A DNA stretch of 6,818 nucleotides from the NCBI GenBank assembly GCA_902766265.1, contig CACXCY010000074.1, positions 1 through 6,818 of the forward strand. The letters are read 5' to 3'. The position numbers and the translations under genes were made by a program. This document shows positions 5,587 to 6,818 of this stretch, piece after piece (the first letter of the stretch is position 1; the number at the start of each line of letters is the position of its first letter). The notes under the pieces were generated by a model, which had not been told where the DNA came from, did no database searches, and saw nothing but the letters and a program-made list of their open reading frames with translations. This DNA is from an uncultured Bacteroidota bacterium. Lineage in GTDB: Bacteria; Bacteroidota; Bacteroidia; Bacteroidales; P3.

Positions 5587-6818
5587 ATGAAGAGTCTTAA
5601 AATCAGTATTGTAGAAACGCTTATTTTCGTTCTGGGAATTACAGCCGCATCGGCTCAGGACACCACTGCCACGGAAAACTACTACTCCAATCCCCGCATT
5701 GGCAAACAGCCCACACAAGTGGCCCCCTATAGTGGCAACGATGCCGTAACGTCGAAAAGCGACGACCTGACCATAGAAGTGCAGGGTGAAGACAATCCCA
5801 ACGGCAAAGAATCCATCAAAGGCAAATACGACAGTTCCTACTACGACTACGAGTACACCGCCCGCATCAACCGCTTCCACCGCGATATGACGCTGGATTA
5901 CTACAACGACTATTACACCAACCTCTACTGGTACACCCACGACCCGCTGTTCTGGGGCACCAGCATCTACTGGGGTTGGCACAGCCCCTACTATTGGCGC
6001 TACCACATCTACCGACCCTACTGGAGCTGGAGCTGGACCTGGGGCTACGACCCATTCTGGTATGACGGCTATTGGGGTCCCTACTGGGGCTACGGATATT
6101 ACAGCTGGTATGGCTGGTACGGTCCGTATCACTATCACCACCACTATTATCACCACCACCATCATCACCCTTATCATCACCACCACGGCTTTGCACATGG
6201 CGGTCACGGCATCAACTTCGGCCACGGCCCTGGACAAGGTGGCGGTATTGGCATCAACAACAACACTATGCGCTATGCTGGCGGCAGCGGCACCAACAGC
6301 CGCACGCCTAACGCTCGTGGCGCCAGCAGCTCACGTCGCGGCGGCGTAGACATCAATCCCTCGCCAATGAACCGTGGCAACAACCGCGACATTGTTGGAG
6401 GCGGAAACCAACGAAACGGCAACATCAGCGGTGCCAACCGCTATAGCCGCCCCACCTCTATAGTCAACAGCCGCACGGCAGCCAACACCCGCTCCACCAC
6501 AACCCACAGCAACACATCATCGCGCGGTTACAACAATAATAACGCATACAACAATAGCCGCAGTTATGGTGCCCCACGCGGCAGCTACAACAGCTCCTCT
6601 CGTGGAAGCTCGTATAGCAGTCCTTCGCGCAGCAGCAGCTCGTACAGCGGCTCTTCGCGTAGCAGCAGCTCGTACAGTAGCCCTTCACGCAGTAGCAGCT
6701 CGTACAGTGGTTCTTCGCGCAGCAGCAGCTCGTACAGTGGTTCCTCACGCAGTAGCAGCTCATACAGCGGTTCCTCACGCAGTAGCAGCTCGTACAGCGG
6801 TTCCTCACGCAGCAGCAG
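5587..6818 (+). CDS. Secreted Trp/Tyr-, His- and Ser-rich low-complexity protein, 3' end cut by the window
   Basis: The frame from the ATG at 5587 is open to the last base (410 codons, no stop). A signal peptide is clear: basic MKSLK start, hydrophobic LIFVLGITAA and an ASA|Q cleavage site after residue 23. Residues 24-80 are polar. Residues 81-181 are dense in aromatics, with 14 Trp between 115 and 177 and about 27 Tyr, in patterns such as YYDYEY, SWSWTWGYDPFWYDGYWG and GYYSWYGWYG. Residues 182-213 hold 17 His, including H189-H194 and H197-H200. Then come a Gly/Asn/Arg/Ser linker (about 214-338) and tandem decapeptides (from 348). No catalytic domain is seen. The aromatic block resembles uncharacterised exported proteins of Bacteroidota as I remember them, but I cannot name a family. 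It is probably periplasmic, surface or secreted; the His block could bind metal ions. Antisense frames over it are composition artefacts. Confidence 0.85.
   Translation, partial: MKSLKISIVETLIFVLGITAASAQDTTATENYYSNPRIGKQPTQVAPYSGNDAVTSKSDDLTIEVQGEDNPNGKESIKGKYDSSYYDYEYTARINRFHRDMTLDYYNDYYTNLYWYTHDPLFWGTSIYWGWHSPYYWRYHIYRPYWSWSWTWGYDPFWYDGYWGPYWGYGYYSWYGWYGPYHYHHHYYHHHHHHPYHHHHGFAHGGHGINFGHGPGQGGGIGINNNTMRYAGGSGTNSRTPNARGASSSRRGGVDINPSPMNRGNNRDIVGGGNQRNGNISGANRYSRPTSIVNSRTAANTRSTTTHSNTSSRGYNNNNAYNNSRSYGAPRGSYNSSSRGSSYSSPSRSSSSYSGSSRSSSSYSSPSRSSSSYSGSSRSSSSYSGSSRSSSSYSGSSRSSSSYSGSSRSS
6601..6818 (+). repeat. 30-bp in-frame tandem repeat encoding RSSSSYS[G/S][S/P]S
   Basis: From the Arg codon at 6628 there are six full 30-bp units (6628-6657, 6658-6687, 6688-6717, 6718-6747, 6748-6777, 6778-6807) and an incomplete seventh running off the window. 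A 27-bp degenerate unit (RGSSYSSPS, 6601-6627) comes first. Units differ mostly at third positions (AGC/AGT, TCG/TCA, GGC/GGT, CGC/CGT), and SP replaces GS in one full unit and in the degenerate one. The total copy number cannot be known from this window. Each unit adds one positive charge, one Tyr and seven or eight Ser or Gly residues. Confidence 0.95.

Noticed and set aside
5533..6237. 234-residue minus-strand frame rich in Val/Ile
   Set aside because: It is the complement of the His/Tyr/Trp codons (CAC, TAC) of the secreted protein, whose plus-strand frame has a signal peptide and continuous coding.
6464..6808. Cys-rich minus-strand frame with CTSCYC repeats, resembling a metallothionein
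   Set aside because: It is the antisense reading of the 30-bp Ser/Tyr repeat; the Cys arise from reversed AGC/GCA codons.

Overview
The window looks like a chromosomal segment of a Bacteroidales bacterium, probably Prevotella-like. Three things suggest this. Four promoter candidates match the Bacteroidota -7 element TAnnTTTG, and strong Shine-Dalgarno sequences are absent. The prolyl-tRNA synthetase is the short archaeal/eukaryote-type form used by Bacteroidota. The nuclease carries the SRGHLCPAGDM form of the NUC1 active site, which I know mainly from this phylum. The assignment rests on recognition, not on a database search.

Layout. Positions 2-37 hold what may be the last codons of an upstream plus-strand gene, followed by a strong hairpin terminator (72-104). 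A gene-free stretch (38-452) contains five copies of a 22-bp palindromic tandem repeat (207-311) and the terminator of the next gene. The minus strand then carries an MFS transporter (453-1841) with its own good promoter, and an operon of a signal-peptide-bearing DNA/RNA non-specific endonuclease (2718-3524) followed by a DUF2461 protein (1998-2690). A second gene-free stretch (3525-3884) has four copies of a different 22-bp tandem repeat (3696-3783) and the proS terminator. Next is proS (3885-5357, minus), then a 229-bp divergent intergenic region with two overlapping, oppositely oriented promoters and a dyad-rich proS leader.

The last gene (5587 to beyond the window end, plus strand) encodes a secreted low-complexity protein. 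It has a signal peptide, a Trp/Tyr-dense block, a poly-His block, a Gly/Asn/Ser/Arg linker and a 10-residue tandem repeat (RSSSSYSGSS type) still running at the last base. This is the most unusual item in the window and the least explained.

The genes do not form one evident pathway: housekeeping translation (proS), transport, an exported nuclease and an envelope or secreted structural-type protein. The clearest functional links are the nuclease/DUF2461 operon and the shared promoter region of proS and the secreted protein. I see no CRISPR array, tRNA, rRNA, insertion sequence or known defence system.
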